A DNA stretch of 61,944 bases from Hyaloscypha bicolor E (lineage: Eukaryota; Ascomycota; Leotiomycetes; Helotiales; Hyaloscyphaceae), in contig NW_020194519.1 of assembly GCF_002865645.1 (NCBI RefSeq), positions 1 through 61,944 of the forward strand, read 5' to 3'. The notes under the pieces are model-generated. The model was given only the letters and a program-made list of their open reading frames with translations, was not told the DNA's origin and searched no databases. Shown here piece by piece: positions 25,774-36,854 of the stretch (the first letter of the stretch is position 1; every line of letters starts with the position of its first letter). Both the position numbers and the translations under genes were made by a program.

Positions 25774-28700
25774 CAGTCGGTCCGACCCAAACACGACAAA
25801 ACGGTCGCTCTTTTACGCCCATAATAACTTTTCAACCACAACCCTAATTAATTTATACTAAGTGATGCGATTATAGAATAGAACCAGGCGAAAAATACCT
25901 ATTAATCAGATTTTTGATATAATTTGTGGTTCATTAATAATTAAGGCCTAAAGTGTACGGACCCTTTTTACTTTTTTGATTTTTCATTATATAAAGCGCA
26001 AAAATATTTGCTCGCTAAGGTCACGTGATCCCGGACTTCAGGGAGAGATCGCGGCATCTCACCAGCCTTATTATTAATAAAATAATAATAATTAAGCCCT
26101 ATAAGCTTAATGGAACCTTTCTAAGTACTAAATATAGCTTTTTCTGGTACCATATATATTATATATATAGTGGGGCTATAATTATATAGGTTTCAAGCTT
26201 ACTTTTAGCTAAACTAAATCTATAAACCTAGCTTCTTATTTAGCTACCTTCTTTCCCATCCTTTTGCATATTATCCCATTCGTCCATTACCTTTTTAGAT
26301 ATCGTTCTATAGCGTTTTTGCTTCTTTACGCACCAAGCAGCTTATTTAATACTCAATCCCTTCCAATATGCATCTATCCAGCGGAACGTACGGTTGCAAA
26401 ACCTCCGTATAGTCTCAATCAAACAAGCTTCAAGTGCCTCTACTACCTTAACCTTAGTATCTGGGAAGCTAACCTTCTTTACTTGACGAAATCGAGTTTT
26501 GCTATACCCCTAGTATATCTCAATTAGGTTGATTTCGCAGTGGAACTTCGGTAGAAATACAGCCTTATGTCCCCGCTTTATAATAAGCTCTTTAATTTGA
26601 CTCTTCTCCTCAAAGAAGTCTTTGTGATTCGAGAGTATACGAGCTAAACAGCACGTTTATTCAATAGCGGGAGGGTATTCAAGAGGTGCAGTATACTTAG
26701 TACCCTTTGGATACTTAAATCTTAAGCCAGGTATATTGCACCCTCGCTTAATAAGAATCTGTTCCATGCCCTTAGGCTCTCTTTCTCCATTCGGATTAAG
26801 TTACCAAAGTACTTATATAGTGCCCTGTAACCCCGGAATCATATACTCCGGTAGGAAATACGTATCCCTCCTATAGGGCTTGATATTACCCTTTTTAACC
26901 CCTCCTGGTATCTTGTTTATACCAAAGGCATTTAGTATACCTTCGCCATGCGAAGCATATATAGAAGACTAATCAAATATTAGAATAGCTATATAATTTG
27001 GGTACTTCTGTTCAAATATATCAAGTGTCCTAGTAAGCTGTACTAGTAGCTATTTTATATCCCACCAGGGATCTCCATTTGAGCCTGGATATGTAATTTA
27101 ACGGGCATCCAAATCGGGGTCGTCCGGGATAAAAATGCCTTTATTATTTAGTACCCTAATACGTCCCTCAGGCCCCACGAATTCAGAATCGTGAATTAGC
27201 CTTCCTTTGCTCTTTCCTGGCATTTTTTGCTGACTATTTGCTAGCCAGAGGCTCTTTTTATAGTTAAAACCATAGAAATAGCTCTTATCGTGGAAGTATA
27301 TTACATATACCTGAACTCCGATTGGGAGTAAAGGTTGAATCGTATGCCATATACCAGCTTTATCCTCCTCGTACTGGACTGTATATGATAAAAGCTCGTT
27401 TATTAATAGTAAAAATACCTCTTAATAATACTAAATCACATTAGGTCGTTCGTATCTATCCATATAAAGCCCTTTCTTAGTCTCATGGCAATAAAAGCCG
27501 AGCCTAGGGAGCCATAAGTAAGCTATGTTACGAGAGATTAGCCTTTTGATTATCGATAATAATCGAGGTAAAATCTTCTGATTAATGGTATTTAGGAAAT
27601 CGTTTGGTAATATTATTCCAAGCTCTTGATTAATTAACCAAGTATGGCAAGCTAAAAAGACGTCCTCATTATCCAGATAGGAGGTACTATTTCTTTTACT
27701 ACCCCTAGCCTCTAGTGGAATGCCATGCCACTGTTAATAGTAATTAAATAACCCCCTAATTCGCTGAGCTAGTGTCTTTCTATCATTAAAGCAGTGATTA
27801 CTGGAAGCTACTAAGAGCAATGCATTAATTCTCCCTAGTCGATACTGCCCTGGTTTCAGGAGCTATTGGGTATATTGCCGGAGTAGGTATAAGTTAGCGA
27901 TTATATAGGGAGTATATAAGTCTTTTATCTGTGCTAGCTTTATATCCACATTATTAAGGACTTCCTGATAAGTTATTCGTATGTCTAGAGCTTCGTTATC
28001 TCCGCAAGCGTTTCTAATAAGGGTATCCATAAGTAGCTCGTTTGTTCTATTATCTTTATCCTTAAGCCTTTACTCTTTTCTTAATTACATATCCCTAGGG
28101 ATATTAATTGGCCCCTTAATAATGCCGAATTATAGCTTCTTTTATTTAAAAGACGGTACGATTATAGGGGTCTTAAGCCTAGTGACTTGAGTATCTTTTG
28201 CCCTCTGATCGTATATATGCTTTTATTGAGTTCTCAATGGCTTTGCTAATTCCTTTATTAATTTGGAGACATACGAGCCTCTAGAAGCTGGAAATAGTAT
28301 TAGTATACTTATATTATAATATAAAGATAAGAAACTTACTAGTCTATACCGTAAGTCTTTGCTCTTGCTATGCGAATATAGGCTTCTCCAAAATAATCGT
28401 CTCATTACTACCAATAATAAGCTTTCGCTAAACCCAAAAGAGAGTCGAATCTTCAAGCTCTACTTCGTTACTTTGTTCAATATCTGATTTATCAGAATTA
28501 TCCTCTATATTAGAGGGTTTCCCATGCCGTTCGTCAATGGTTACTTGGATTGCAGCTTCTTTAGCTATAGTAAGAACTGTAATTGAATCAAGAGTCGAAT
28601 TAGCTCGCTTGCGTTTCTGAAGGCTTATAGAGGTAGCTATTGGAAGTATGCAAAAGGGGCACTTGATTGGATTTGTGGTTATTAAGATATTAATATAATT

Positions 28701-28950
28701 ATAGAAGAGCGGTCAACTTAGGGGGGCAGTCACGTGATAGTTAAAGTAAAAAATGACCATACAAAGCGCAAAAATATTTGCTCGCTTAATTACATATATT
28801 ATAACTTCCTTAGTAATAAAGATATTATAAATTTGAGACTATAGAATTGATTCCTAGTGTATATAGTATAGTTTTAATTAATATGATTTATTCTAATTAG
28901 TATGGTGGTGGTTTTTATTTTTTTTTGTCGTGTTTGGGTCGGACCGACTG
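25774..28950 (-). mobile_element. 3.2 kb DDE DNA transposon with TA target and ~27-bp TIRs
   Basis: CAGTCGGTCCGACCCAAACA at 25,774 is perfectly inverted at the right end (to 28,950), and TA flanks both sides (25,772-25,773 and 28,951-28,952). About 220 bp inside the left end and 160 bp inside the right end sits a shared, nearly palindromic motif (GCGCAAAAATATTTGC followed by TCGCT) together with a TCACGTGA box. These could be subterminal transposase sites. The interior holds a broken transposase on the minus strand. RIP is moderate. Confidence 0.7.
26240..28680 (-). pseudogene. DDE-superfamily transposase, degenerate
   Basis: Minus-strand frames read, in order: a lysine/arginine-rich N-terminal part with CPFC; IRGLFNYY; AIYLWLPRLGF-like text; a block with IAILIFD followed by SSIYASHGEG; then RGHKAVFLPKFHCEINLIEI, a YWGY/SKTRFRQ stretch and the tail FCNRTFRWIDAYWKGL...AAW..KKQKRYR. 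The LPKFHCE.N.IE block and the RF.NR..R...AY tail are hallmarks I know from a family of large fungal DDE transposases in which the final acidic residue lies in N.IE. More than ten stops (mostly TAG/TAA where Trp or Gln is expected) show RIP inactivation. About 800 codons. Confidence 0.7.
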
Positions 28951-29083
28951 TAGTACAGCAATTTAAAAGTGTCTTTGCATTGAGATGCCCCTGCCTTATC
29001 GACTTCTATTTCCCGTTTTATAATCCTCGAAAGCCTCTTCCCTTCTTTCTCTTCGATCGTCTCCTTAAGGTTATACTTTTACA

Positions 29084-30548
29084 CTATGTCCCCTCTTCCT
29101 GTAGCACCTCAATCATCGAATCAAGGCCCTTAGACCTTGCTAATTCTAATAATCGTTCCTTCTTTTCTAAACCAACACCTCGCTCCAGTAACAACTTCAC
29201 CATAGCCGTATGCTCGAGGAGCACCGCCGCTCTCAGCGCCGAGTAGCCTTGCCTGGGGAGGCTCAAGTCGACACCATGATCAATGAGCTTACGAACAATA
29301 GCCAGGCTACCTGCTTTTGCTGCGGTAACAATCGGGTTCCTACCCTGTACTCTTTCCTCATCGCCGCCGTAATTCGGGTTGGCCCCTCTCTCAAGCAGGA
29401 GGCCGACGATATCTTCATGGCATCCACGACACGCGCACTACACGCCAAGATTCCGGAGTTAGTTTGCTTCTGTGAGAAAATGTAGAATATGCAAAAGAGC
29501 GCAGAGAAACTAAGGCTTACACATAGAGGATTCCCCCAACGACCCATCGTACCCCTAATATCTGCGCCTTCATCGAGGAGATACCGCGTCATTTCGAGAT
29601 TGCCTAGCCGAGCATGTTTCGTTAGATTAAAATTTAGCTCGTCGGGCTTTGCGAAGAAACTCTCGAAGTACTGGTACACCTCAATATCCCTCGTAGACCA
29701 TTGGGCACAGCTCAGCGCATTGCCCGCACTCTCCTGGCGATCCATATTTCCAAATTGCTGGCCGGCAATATCAGTACTATCTGGCGTAGCGCGCGAGGGA
29801 GGATATGTAGCAAGACGGGCCAGCTTTATATCTCCCCGAATTGCAACTCCCATCAGCGAATCTCGTAGCCCTTTCTCATCATACTCAGGCAAGTTCTCTT
29901 GGAATAATTTCATCATATCAGCGTTCCCTGCCCACGCAGCAAGTCGCATGGGCGAGGAGAAAAGGTGGCTCTCACACGTGGGTCGATGGCCTTCTTGGAG
30001 CAATCTCTTAGCGAGAGGGATAAGATTTAGATATGCTGCAGCACATAGGAGGTCCAGTCCTGGACTTAACGGGTCCTTCTCTATTTTGGTATTTGTAGAA
30101 GGTTTCATTGCTTCGTGCAACGCAGGCCAGCAGAGCGTCTCTATCGTAGTCACTAGGTTGGCGTTGGCGCTGCTTTCTTCACATACACGCTCCGAGACTT
30201 GGTAGATGTTGAGAAAGCGACGCTGGTGAGGGCTAGTCTCGTTCTGGACTCTGTATACAAGATAGGAGTGAAAGAACGCACTGGCGCCATGGTTGTTCTG
30301 GATATACCAGTTCGGCGCAACGGCCTCTACGTAGAAGTCGTCTAGAAGTCGCGACTCAAAGAGTGCAGGCTGGATCTTGTGCGAGAATAACTCTAGACGC
30401 AACGATTAATTGGACGATATTTTACTAGGAAAGGAACGAACTTACTGCATACAAGTCTTAGTCTTAGACCTCTCTTAACTCCACGGGCGAGGATTGCTTG
30501 AACCAAGATTTTTTGGAGGAGTTCGGCTGGAAGATCCTGGAAGAGCAT
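29084..30548 (-). CDS. F-box-like / ankyrin-repeat protein
   Basis: Three-exon model: 30,548-30,446, 29,... that is 30,392-29,521 for exon 2, and 29,437-29,084 for exon 3. Introns are 53 and 83 bp with GTAAGT and GTAAGC donors and a CTAAC branch in the second. The product is 442 residues and phase is kept throughout. The N-terminus (LFQDLPAELLQKILV, VC.LF) resembles an F-box-like helix pair, suggesting a link to ubiquitin ligase adaptors. The middle and C-terminus hold ankyrin repeats (LDLLCAAAYLNLIPLAKRLL; GNLEMTRYLLDEGADI; HEDIVGLLLERGANPN; LAIVRKLIDHGVDL; TAMVKLLLERGV) for protein binding. It is the only undamaged-looking gene in 20-42 kb, wedged between two transposons. Substrate and role are unknown. 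Confidence 0.75.
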
Positions 30549-30841
30549 TGTGGGAGAAGTAGTGAATATAATTTAGTTCCGAATTTTTTCTTTCTTTTTT
30601 TCCCCAAAAGTTTGATGGGGAGTCGGGTTTGAATTTGGAGGGATATGGAACTTTATATGTGGTGGGGAGGCCATGCTCGGCTCGGGTAAAATGACAAACG
30701 AGCTGCAGGCCCCTGAATCACAGAATCCTGCTCCTGCGAGGCAGTGCACATCTCGGGTGACACAGTAAAGTTAAAATATCTTTGCTTATTTAGCCTCTCT
30801 GTTCTATTTGGATGTTGTTTATCTCTACGATTTACGATAAG
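30549..30841. promoter_or_regulatory. Upstream region of the ankyrin gene
   Basis: Contains a T-rich/C-rich run (about 30,585-30,605) typical of fungal promoters and ends at the start of a hAT-like element. No specific site is recognised. Confidence 0.35.
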
Positions 30842-31129
30842 CAGTGTGGGCTCCGATAAATTATCGATCGTAATTATTGATTAGTAATCGTTATCGGCTA
30901 ATCAATCGATAAACGATTGATATCGATAATTATCGTCGATAAAAGTGGGCCCCAGCTATCAAGCGAGCCCTATTATATGAATATCTCGCTTTCTAGTTCA
31001 ATTATAAACTGATTAGTATAAAGATTAGTATAAAAGTAGACTATTATTACTATACTATTATATTTCTATTTAATAGTCTATTATATAATATAGATAATAT
31101 AATTATTGCTAATACTATTAATGTAATGG

Positions 31130-31335
31130 GGCTCGCTTAATGGCTGGGCCCGCTTTTATTAATAATTCCATTAATAAAAGTGGGCCCAGCCAGCATTAAG
31201 CGAGCCCATCGATAATTCCATCGATAAAAGTGGGCCCAGCCAGTATTAAGCGAGCCCATCGATAATTCCATCGATAAAAGTGGGCCCAGCCAGCCATTAA
31301 GCGAGCCCATTGATAATTCCATTGATAATAGTGGG
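31130..31335. repeat. 50-bp tandem repeat, ~4 copies
   Basis: The unit TAAAAGTGGGCCCAGCCAG...TTAAGCGAGCCCATCGATAATTCCATCGA recurs about four times. Successive copies swap ATCGAT for ATTAAT or ATTGAT on both sides of AATTCC, so the mini-palindrome is preserved by paired changes. It lies inside the hAT-like element. Confidence 0.75.
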
Positions 31336-31622
31336 TCCCAGGGCCTTGGCAATACTACAGGGCCACTACAGGGCCACTATAGGGCCAATACGCTATATTT
31401 ATAGGCCTTAGACCGCCTTTACAGTACTAAATCTATTAATAATAGTGGGTCCAGGGCCTTAGTAGTACTACAGGGCTACTACAGGGCTAATGCGCTATAT
31501 TTATAGGCCTTATACCGCCTTTACTAAATCGGAATTCTGCTATAGTAAAGAAAAGGTGGTATGAGGCCTATAAATATAGCGCATTGGCCCTGTAGTGGCC
31601 CTGTAGTATTGCCAAGGCCTTA
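31336..31622. repeat. Foldback repeat: two direct copies plus one inverted copy
   Basis: 31,336-31,420 and 31,443-31,525 are direct copies (GGGCCTT, CTACAGGGC, CGCTATATTTATAGGCCTT, CCGCCTTTAC). 31,560-31,622 is the inverse (AGGCCTATAAATATAGCGCA). The arrangement can fold into a long hairpin and may be a nested foldback element. Confidence 0.65.
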
Positions 31623-31724
31623 GTTCGATAATTATCGTAATCGATGGTCGATTATCGATTATCGAAAAATTAGCGCGATTATCTAATCGGAGCTTATCGA
31701 GCTTATCGGAGCCCACACACACTA

Positions 31725-31940
31725 AGTAGAATTCTACCAGTCTTGGAAATATCCAGGAAGAAGGAAAGGCGGATCGGTATGACCAGTAGAATTCTACCAG
31801 TCTTGGAGGTATCCAGGAAGAAGGAAAGCGGGATCGGTATGACCAGTAGAATTCTACCAGTCTGGGAGGTATCCAGGAAGAAGGAAAGCGGGATCGCTAT
31901 GACCAGTAGAATTCTACTAGTCTTAGAAATATCTGAGGAA
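31725..31940. repeat. 60-bp minisatellite, ~3.5 copies
   Basis: The unit runs from AGTAGAATTCTACCAGTCTT through ATCCAGGAAGAAGGAAAG to GGTATGACC, with period exactly 60. GTAGAATTCTAC is a perfect palindrome in each unit. Because 60 is divisible by three and no stop falls in several frames, both strands stay open, giving a 20-residue repeat in a 230-codon plus frame (31,743-32,435). I see no support for a real protein. Confidence 0.85.
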
Positions 31941-32283
31941 TTAGCGCCGGCTTTTGTAACACCATTAGAAATGGAGGAAAACCCGCACCCCAACCTTAGA
32001 AGAGCCAATCAAGATACAGAGAAAAAAAAATATTATGTTCTTTTCTTTGAAACGTGGTTGGCTATATATGCGCCGGCACAATGCTGTTCTCGACTAACAA
32101 GCATTTGCCATTCGCTTCCTGTCACTGCTACTGCAAGCGCGTGCCTGCAAACGCCAGCCAAACAAGAGACCTCACCCGGAATTGAATTCTATTTGCTCGT
32201 CAATTTTTCGTTCCTCGAAAGTAATAGGCGGCCCGTTCCCATACCTGTTGAAAATGCACGAGTCGCAAATCCGTATAGAGAAC
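31941..32283. other. Spacer, nothing recognised
   Basis: Non-repetitive, normal-composition sequence after the 60-bp repeat. It is open in one frame by chance and shows no motif. Confidence 0.4.
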
Positions 32284-32365
32284 ACTTTCCATTCTCAACT
32301 TCTCTAAACCCGGATTTCAGTATTTGGAAATGTTTGTCCAAGTATTCCTTTATAGATCTTTCGAA
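32284..32365 (+). repeat. Copy of the MADS-like gene's upstream region
   Basis: CACTTTCCATT.TCAACTTCTC and the following ~60 bp (AATATTTGG, ATGTTTGT, CCAAG.ATTC) match 33,160-33,240, which lies just upstream of the MADS-like ORF. This copy ends in a minisatellite instead of a gene. Confidence 0.55.
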
Positions 32366-32439
32366 AATATATAAGCATAAACGGTTAACATGTCACATGA
32401 CGTCACGTGTAACTTTTAATAAACTTTTGTTATAACTGC

Positions 32440-32815
32440 CGCAGTATTGTGCTAACCCAAATTAAGGTTAAGTAAATGGCAGTAGTACTAACCCAAATGG
32501 GGTTAGAGCACTGCCAACCCAAATTGGGATTGGGAGGAGATGGCAGCAGTGCCAACCCCGATTGGGATTGGGAAGTATTAACCCAGATTAGGATTGGGAG
32601 GAGAGTGGCAGCAGTGCCAACCTGGATTGGAATTACAGGAACATGGCAGTAGTGCCAACCCGGATTGGGATTGGGAGGATAGTGGCAGCAGTGCCAACCT
32701 GGATTGGAATTACAGGAACATGGCAGCAGTGCCAACCGGATTGGGATTGGGAGGAGAGTGGCAGCAGTGCCAACCCGGATTGGGATTAGAGGAACATGCC
32801 ATAACCATAATCCAG
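32440..32815 (+). repeat. ~38-bp minisatellite with a two-unit higher-order pattern
   Basis: About nine to ten units of GTGCCAACCCGGATTGGGATT(..)GGCAGCA. Two unit types alternate in the right half: one ending GGGAGGAGAGTGGCAGCA and one ending ACAGGAACATGGCAGCA, giving a ~77-bp dimer. The left units are shorter and more diverged. Open frames across it are by-products. Confidence 0.85.
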
Positions 32816-32820
32816 TACCT

Positions 32821-32980
32821 TACTTTGGTACTCGGGGTAACAGTTCCAAAACATATTCTAGCAAGTTCTACGCTAGCAGGGAAATCATCCAATAGAATAC
32901 CTGTATTCTGCTAAAATACTACCTTTCGAGGTAAAGCGGACATTTTATGTCTTGGAATTGTTACCCCTGATACGAAGTAC
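32821..32980. mobile_element. Small foldback/MITE-like element
   Basis: Left arm TACTTTGGTACTCGGGGTAA with CAGTTCCAAAACATA, and right arm the reverse complement of GTACTTCGTATCAGGGGTAA with CAATTCCAAGACATA. The arms of about 37 bp are separated by about 85 bp. It adjoins the minisatellite. No coding capacity. Confidence 0.6.
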
Positions 32981-33325
32981 GCTTTGATCCCATGTGATTA
33001 AGATTAGTCAGACGACGCTGGTCCCTGGTGGTCCTGTGCGAGGCAGAAGGTGAAGTTGGATTCAGACCTTGTATCCTAGGCAAAATTCAGGCGCTAATCA
33101 TAAAATTGACTTCCTAGTTTCTGATTCTGATTTCAGATTTCAGATTTCAGATATCACTTTCCATTTTCAACTTCTCATAGCCGCGGGATCCTAACTTCCA
33201 ATATTTGGGACATGTTTGTTCCAAGCATTCGTTGCAGATTTTCAGGCATTGGATACGTGAGCTTAGAATATTTAAAGAACCGTGTACCTCACTCTCTCAA
33301 TCTTCAAAGAATAATCTCCCTCGTT

Positions 33326-33532
33326 ATGGCTGTCAAACCACCCAAGAGAAGAAGCGAAAGATTAAGCAGACGGCAATCGATATTGGTTAATAAGGCCTAT
33401 GACCTAGCAGAGTTCTGTAATGCTGACGTAGCCCTTATCATCCGTTCTCTTCGGACTGGGCGTTACTTCACGTATTATTCTATTAATCTCGCATCCTGGC
33501 TACCGACTAAAGAGCAAATCACAAGTCACTAG
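33326..33532 (+). CDS. MADS-box-like small protein (truncated family member)
   Basis: 68 codons from ATG at 33,326, encoding PPKRRSERLSRRQSILV, NKAYDLAEFCNADVALII and GRYFTYYSIN..SW. This follows the MADS core (basic arm, R..IL..KAY.L...C...VALII, G.Y..Y) and resembles the gene at 24,311. The frame stops right after SWLPTKEQI, where relatives carry an intron and a YPLPKN exon. No convincing second exon is visible downstream, so it may be a 3'-truncated copy. Upstream sequence (33,160-33,240) is duplicated at 32,284. If expressed, it would be a minimal nuclear DNA-binding protein. Confidence 0.5.
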   Translation: MAVKPPKRRSERLSRRQSILVNKAYDLAEFCNADVALIIRSLRTGRYFTYYSINLASWLPTKEQITSH

Positions 33533-33849
33533 CCTTGCTTCTAAAGGTCTCAAGGGCGTAACTAACGGGAGTTTAGTAACTGTCATACCCAATACTAGTA
33601 AACCTCCTTCCGCATGATATAGAAGCAAAGCGTGCAAGTCTCAAGCATCATTCCATATCGGAGTAGGGCAGAGCGAAAGCTCAGGGCAGAGGAGGGGCTA
33701 GTAGATAGGGGTTAAGGGACGGTTTACCGGGCTAATGTTTGTGATATAAGTCAGATTATTAAAGCACAAAAAACTATAATGATTATATATATATACATCT
33801 CAAATAAATAGACCAATTGTCTCAAATAATAAACTGAGACCCCAATACG
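33533..33849. other. Spacer, nothing recognised
   Basis: Mixed composition with a short AT run near 33,780. No frame or repeat of note. Confidence 0.4.
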
Positions 33850-36400
33850 CTATAGAGACGAGATAATATTTAAGAACCCTAAAGGAAAGAGCTGGATAAT
33901 AACCGTGGGAAATAAACAGCCCATGCCGCCGAGACCCCCGCAGAAAGCGCATTACCTTGGTATCTACTTGCGGCCCAAGTGATATGTGATCTGGTATTAA
34001 TTCAAAATAACACGCCGTAAGACGGTTCCATAAAAGCGCTCTGCGTGGTTTAGGAGATATATCCGATACAAAAGCCTCATGTCGCAAACGCCACAGTCCA
34101 TCTGCTACTGCGCCAACATCTTCTTAATGTGTCTGTTGTGAAAGTGCCTGCTAAGAGAACCAGGGGTCGTATAATTACGGATCCTCTCGCGTATCGCCAA
34201 CTGCTAGTTTCCAAGATACAAGAAACACTTCGTCGGCCTCTTATGCGACATTACGGATGAGATCACCTGGCTCAGTACAACGTCGCGCTCCGACCGCGCC
34301 TGCCCTTCCGCCTCGATGATTATAGGAACACCGCTGCCGGTGGGCCTGCTACGCCAAATATAGAAATGAGACCTCTCCTCCTCTATACCGTAGTACGCCG
34401 GAGAGTTACCGTTCGCTATTAATTACCGGCTGCTCCTTCTTGAAGCGGTCGATAATCTTAACCAGGAATAGCCTCCGCTACTATACTATCTCGTTTTACA
34501 GGCGTCGACAAGCTCTCTAGTACTTCTCCTCTTGCGGGCTGCCTTCGGGAGCCCCCGAGAGTCAGTTAGTATACTAGGCTAACTTTATAATATACGGAAG
34601 GTACTTGACCGATACGGACTACTATAGTATTAACTTCTATAGCCACCGGGGATTAATTAACTGGCTTATTAAATACGCAAACCGCATTAGCTCCTTCTCC
34701 AGCTATATACTATAGTAGATCTTTAAAAGGTTAATATTAATCCTCTAATTAAGGTAGTATTTAAGGAAGGTATTAATACTAGAATACTAGAGAATAAGGT
34801 TTTATATAGAATTACTAATATCTATTATATTAAGTATCTCGTATTAGTATATATACCCGTATAAAAAGAATAGAAAAGAAGTATATATAACTCTTATTTA
34901 GCCCCTTAATAGCCGAGTTATAAAGATAATACGGCTTTATAATCTTAGTAAAGCCCGTAATCTGGCTGCCTTTCTTTATCCGGTATTATACTAAGTCTAA
35001 TAAGAGCTAGAGCTTGTAAATAATACAGATATTATATATTTTATAAATGGCCTAATAGAAAATAAACTACTTATTAAGTATTTCCCGAAGTAGTAGCTAT
35101 TACTTATTTAGTCTATTTAGGATATCGAGGCTATAGAATCTCTCTAGGAAATTAATACTTAGAAACTTAAAGGCTAGTATCTTAAAGAATATACCAAGTA
35201 AGAAAATATAGAAACTAAGGACAAGTATTAGATTAAAGATAATCTCGGAAATAGGAAAAGTATTACTTTACTATAATTAGTAGAACGGGATAAGGCTAGT
35301 TAATATACGGGAATTAGAGTCTTAGATTTATATATTTTTTATACTAAAATAACTCTTAGTATACTTGCTAGTTAGCTTAATAAAAAGTCGAGGCTAGTCT
35401 ATATATGAATTCCGGATTAGGATTAGCTCGAGATATTAGAAGTAGAATTCTACTAGGGCCTCTAGTTAGTTACTTATAATACTTATAAGCTAGTAAAAGA
35501 GAATTAATTAGATTTAAAGCTAGCTAATTATAAAAATTATTTATATTATAACTAGAAATATATAAATAAACTTAGTAAAGTTCCTAATATATATTATTAT
35601 ACTCGACTATTTTATATTATTTAGACTTTTTTTCTTAGTTATAATCTTAATTATCTAGACTTTTATTAGTAATAGAATCCAAATCCCTAAATAGCTAGGA
35701 GAATTATAAGGGCTATTTAGATATAGCTTATATTTTAATTCTATTATTAGACTATTTTATTAATCTTTTTACTTATTTTAAGCTTATACTATAGCTAGTA
35801 TTATTTCTAGAATATTTCTAATAAGCTTATATATCTAATACTAGATTATTTCTATTTTTTCTTTTTTTATTACTAGTTATAAATCTAGTATAAAAAGCTA
35901 TAGAGAAACTAAGTATTAATTTTTTAGAAGTATTAGATTAGATTCTCTTTAATAAAAATATAGTATCTAGAATAATAAGATTAGTAAAAGGCCTTAGTAC
36001 TAGTAATATATATATTTCTTTTACTTAATATAGTATTTCTTTATCTAGTTAAGCTAATCTTAAGTTTTTGAATTATATTACTATTACCGGAACTATTATA
36101 TATTAAGGTTTATTATTTTAGTAAAATAATATTCGAGAAAGTATTATATTTTATTATTAAAAAGTAATATATTATTATCTAAATTATTATTAATTTCTAA
36201 TAGGCTATTTATATTAGTAATATTTATAATATCTATTTTATTATTATTATTATTACTATAATTAAATAAGCTATTTATATTAGTATTTATTATATTATTA
36301 GTTTTATTATTTATAAATAAAAGATCTTTATTATATTATAATTAAGCTATAGTATATTAAAGAAAATATTAGTAAATAATAAGTAAGAAATAAAGAAATA
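33850..36400 (-). pseudogene. FluG/C2H2-type fungal gene dissolving into RIP
   Basis: The 3' end (33,850-34,560, minus strand) has normal composition. Across frames it encodes YTTPGSLSRHFHNRHIKKM and CGVCDMRLLYRIYLLNHAER, two C2H2-like fingers of the kind found at the C-terminus of fungal FluG-domain proteins. Further 5' the family pattern persists faintly in AT-rich sequence: APEGSPQEEKY, VSVKYLP, IPDKERQPDYGL, and IIFNLILVLSFYIFLLGI (compare EILFDPSLVLSPHVFLL of relatives). Stops multiply towards 36 kb. The molecular role of this family is unclear; it is abundant in fungal genomes and often decayed. The 5' limit is a guess from a usual 800-residue length. Confidence 0.5.
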
Positions 36401-36854
36401 TTAAGTAATTTATAAAAGAACTCGAGAATAAAAAAAAGTATAAAATTAGTAAAAAAGAAAGGTTTTTAAAAATAAAAGTATAAAAATAAAGAAAAAAAGG
36501 TAAATAGTAAGAAATAATAAAAAGAAAGAATAAGAAAAGACTAAATAAGAAATAATAGAAATACTTAAATATATTTTAGGCTATAAATTAAAGAATTACT
36601 ATTTTCGGGAAAATAATATTTTATTATATTTAGAAATAAAAAATAAAAATAAAAATAAAGAAAATAAATATAAGAAAAGTTTAAGTAATTATATTTAATA
36701 TCTCAGGCTATATAGGGCTATAGGAGATATAGTAACTAGAGTTTAGGAAATATAGGAATAATAAGAAATTAGTTAGCTAGCTCTTAAAAGTAGTATTTAA
36801 ATTCCCCGAATCTAGTAATTTATTAATTATCTTATTATATATAAAAGAAAAAAA

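Larger units (their letters stand above)
30842..31716. mobile_element. hAT-like non-autonomous element with internal satellites
   Basis: The left end CAGTGTGGGCTCCGATAA and the right end TTATCGGAGCCCACAC are inverted, and the subterminal regions on both sides (about 100 bp) are packed with CGATAATTATCG-type motifs. The terminal CAGTGTGGG equals that of the proven hAT element at 46,739. The flanks are ACGATAAG and ACACTAAG, six of eight matching, so the 8-bp duplication is only suggestive. There is no transposase. It contains a 50-bp tandem repeat and a foldback unit. Confidence 0.6.

Noticed and set aside
31743..32435. 230-codon plus-strand frame as a gene
   Set aside because: Half of it is the 60-bp minisatellite, the rest shows no motif, and the other strand is open too.
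32440..32815. CRISPR-like array
   Set aside because: Units are contiguous tandem repeats without unique spacers, in a eukaryotic context.
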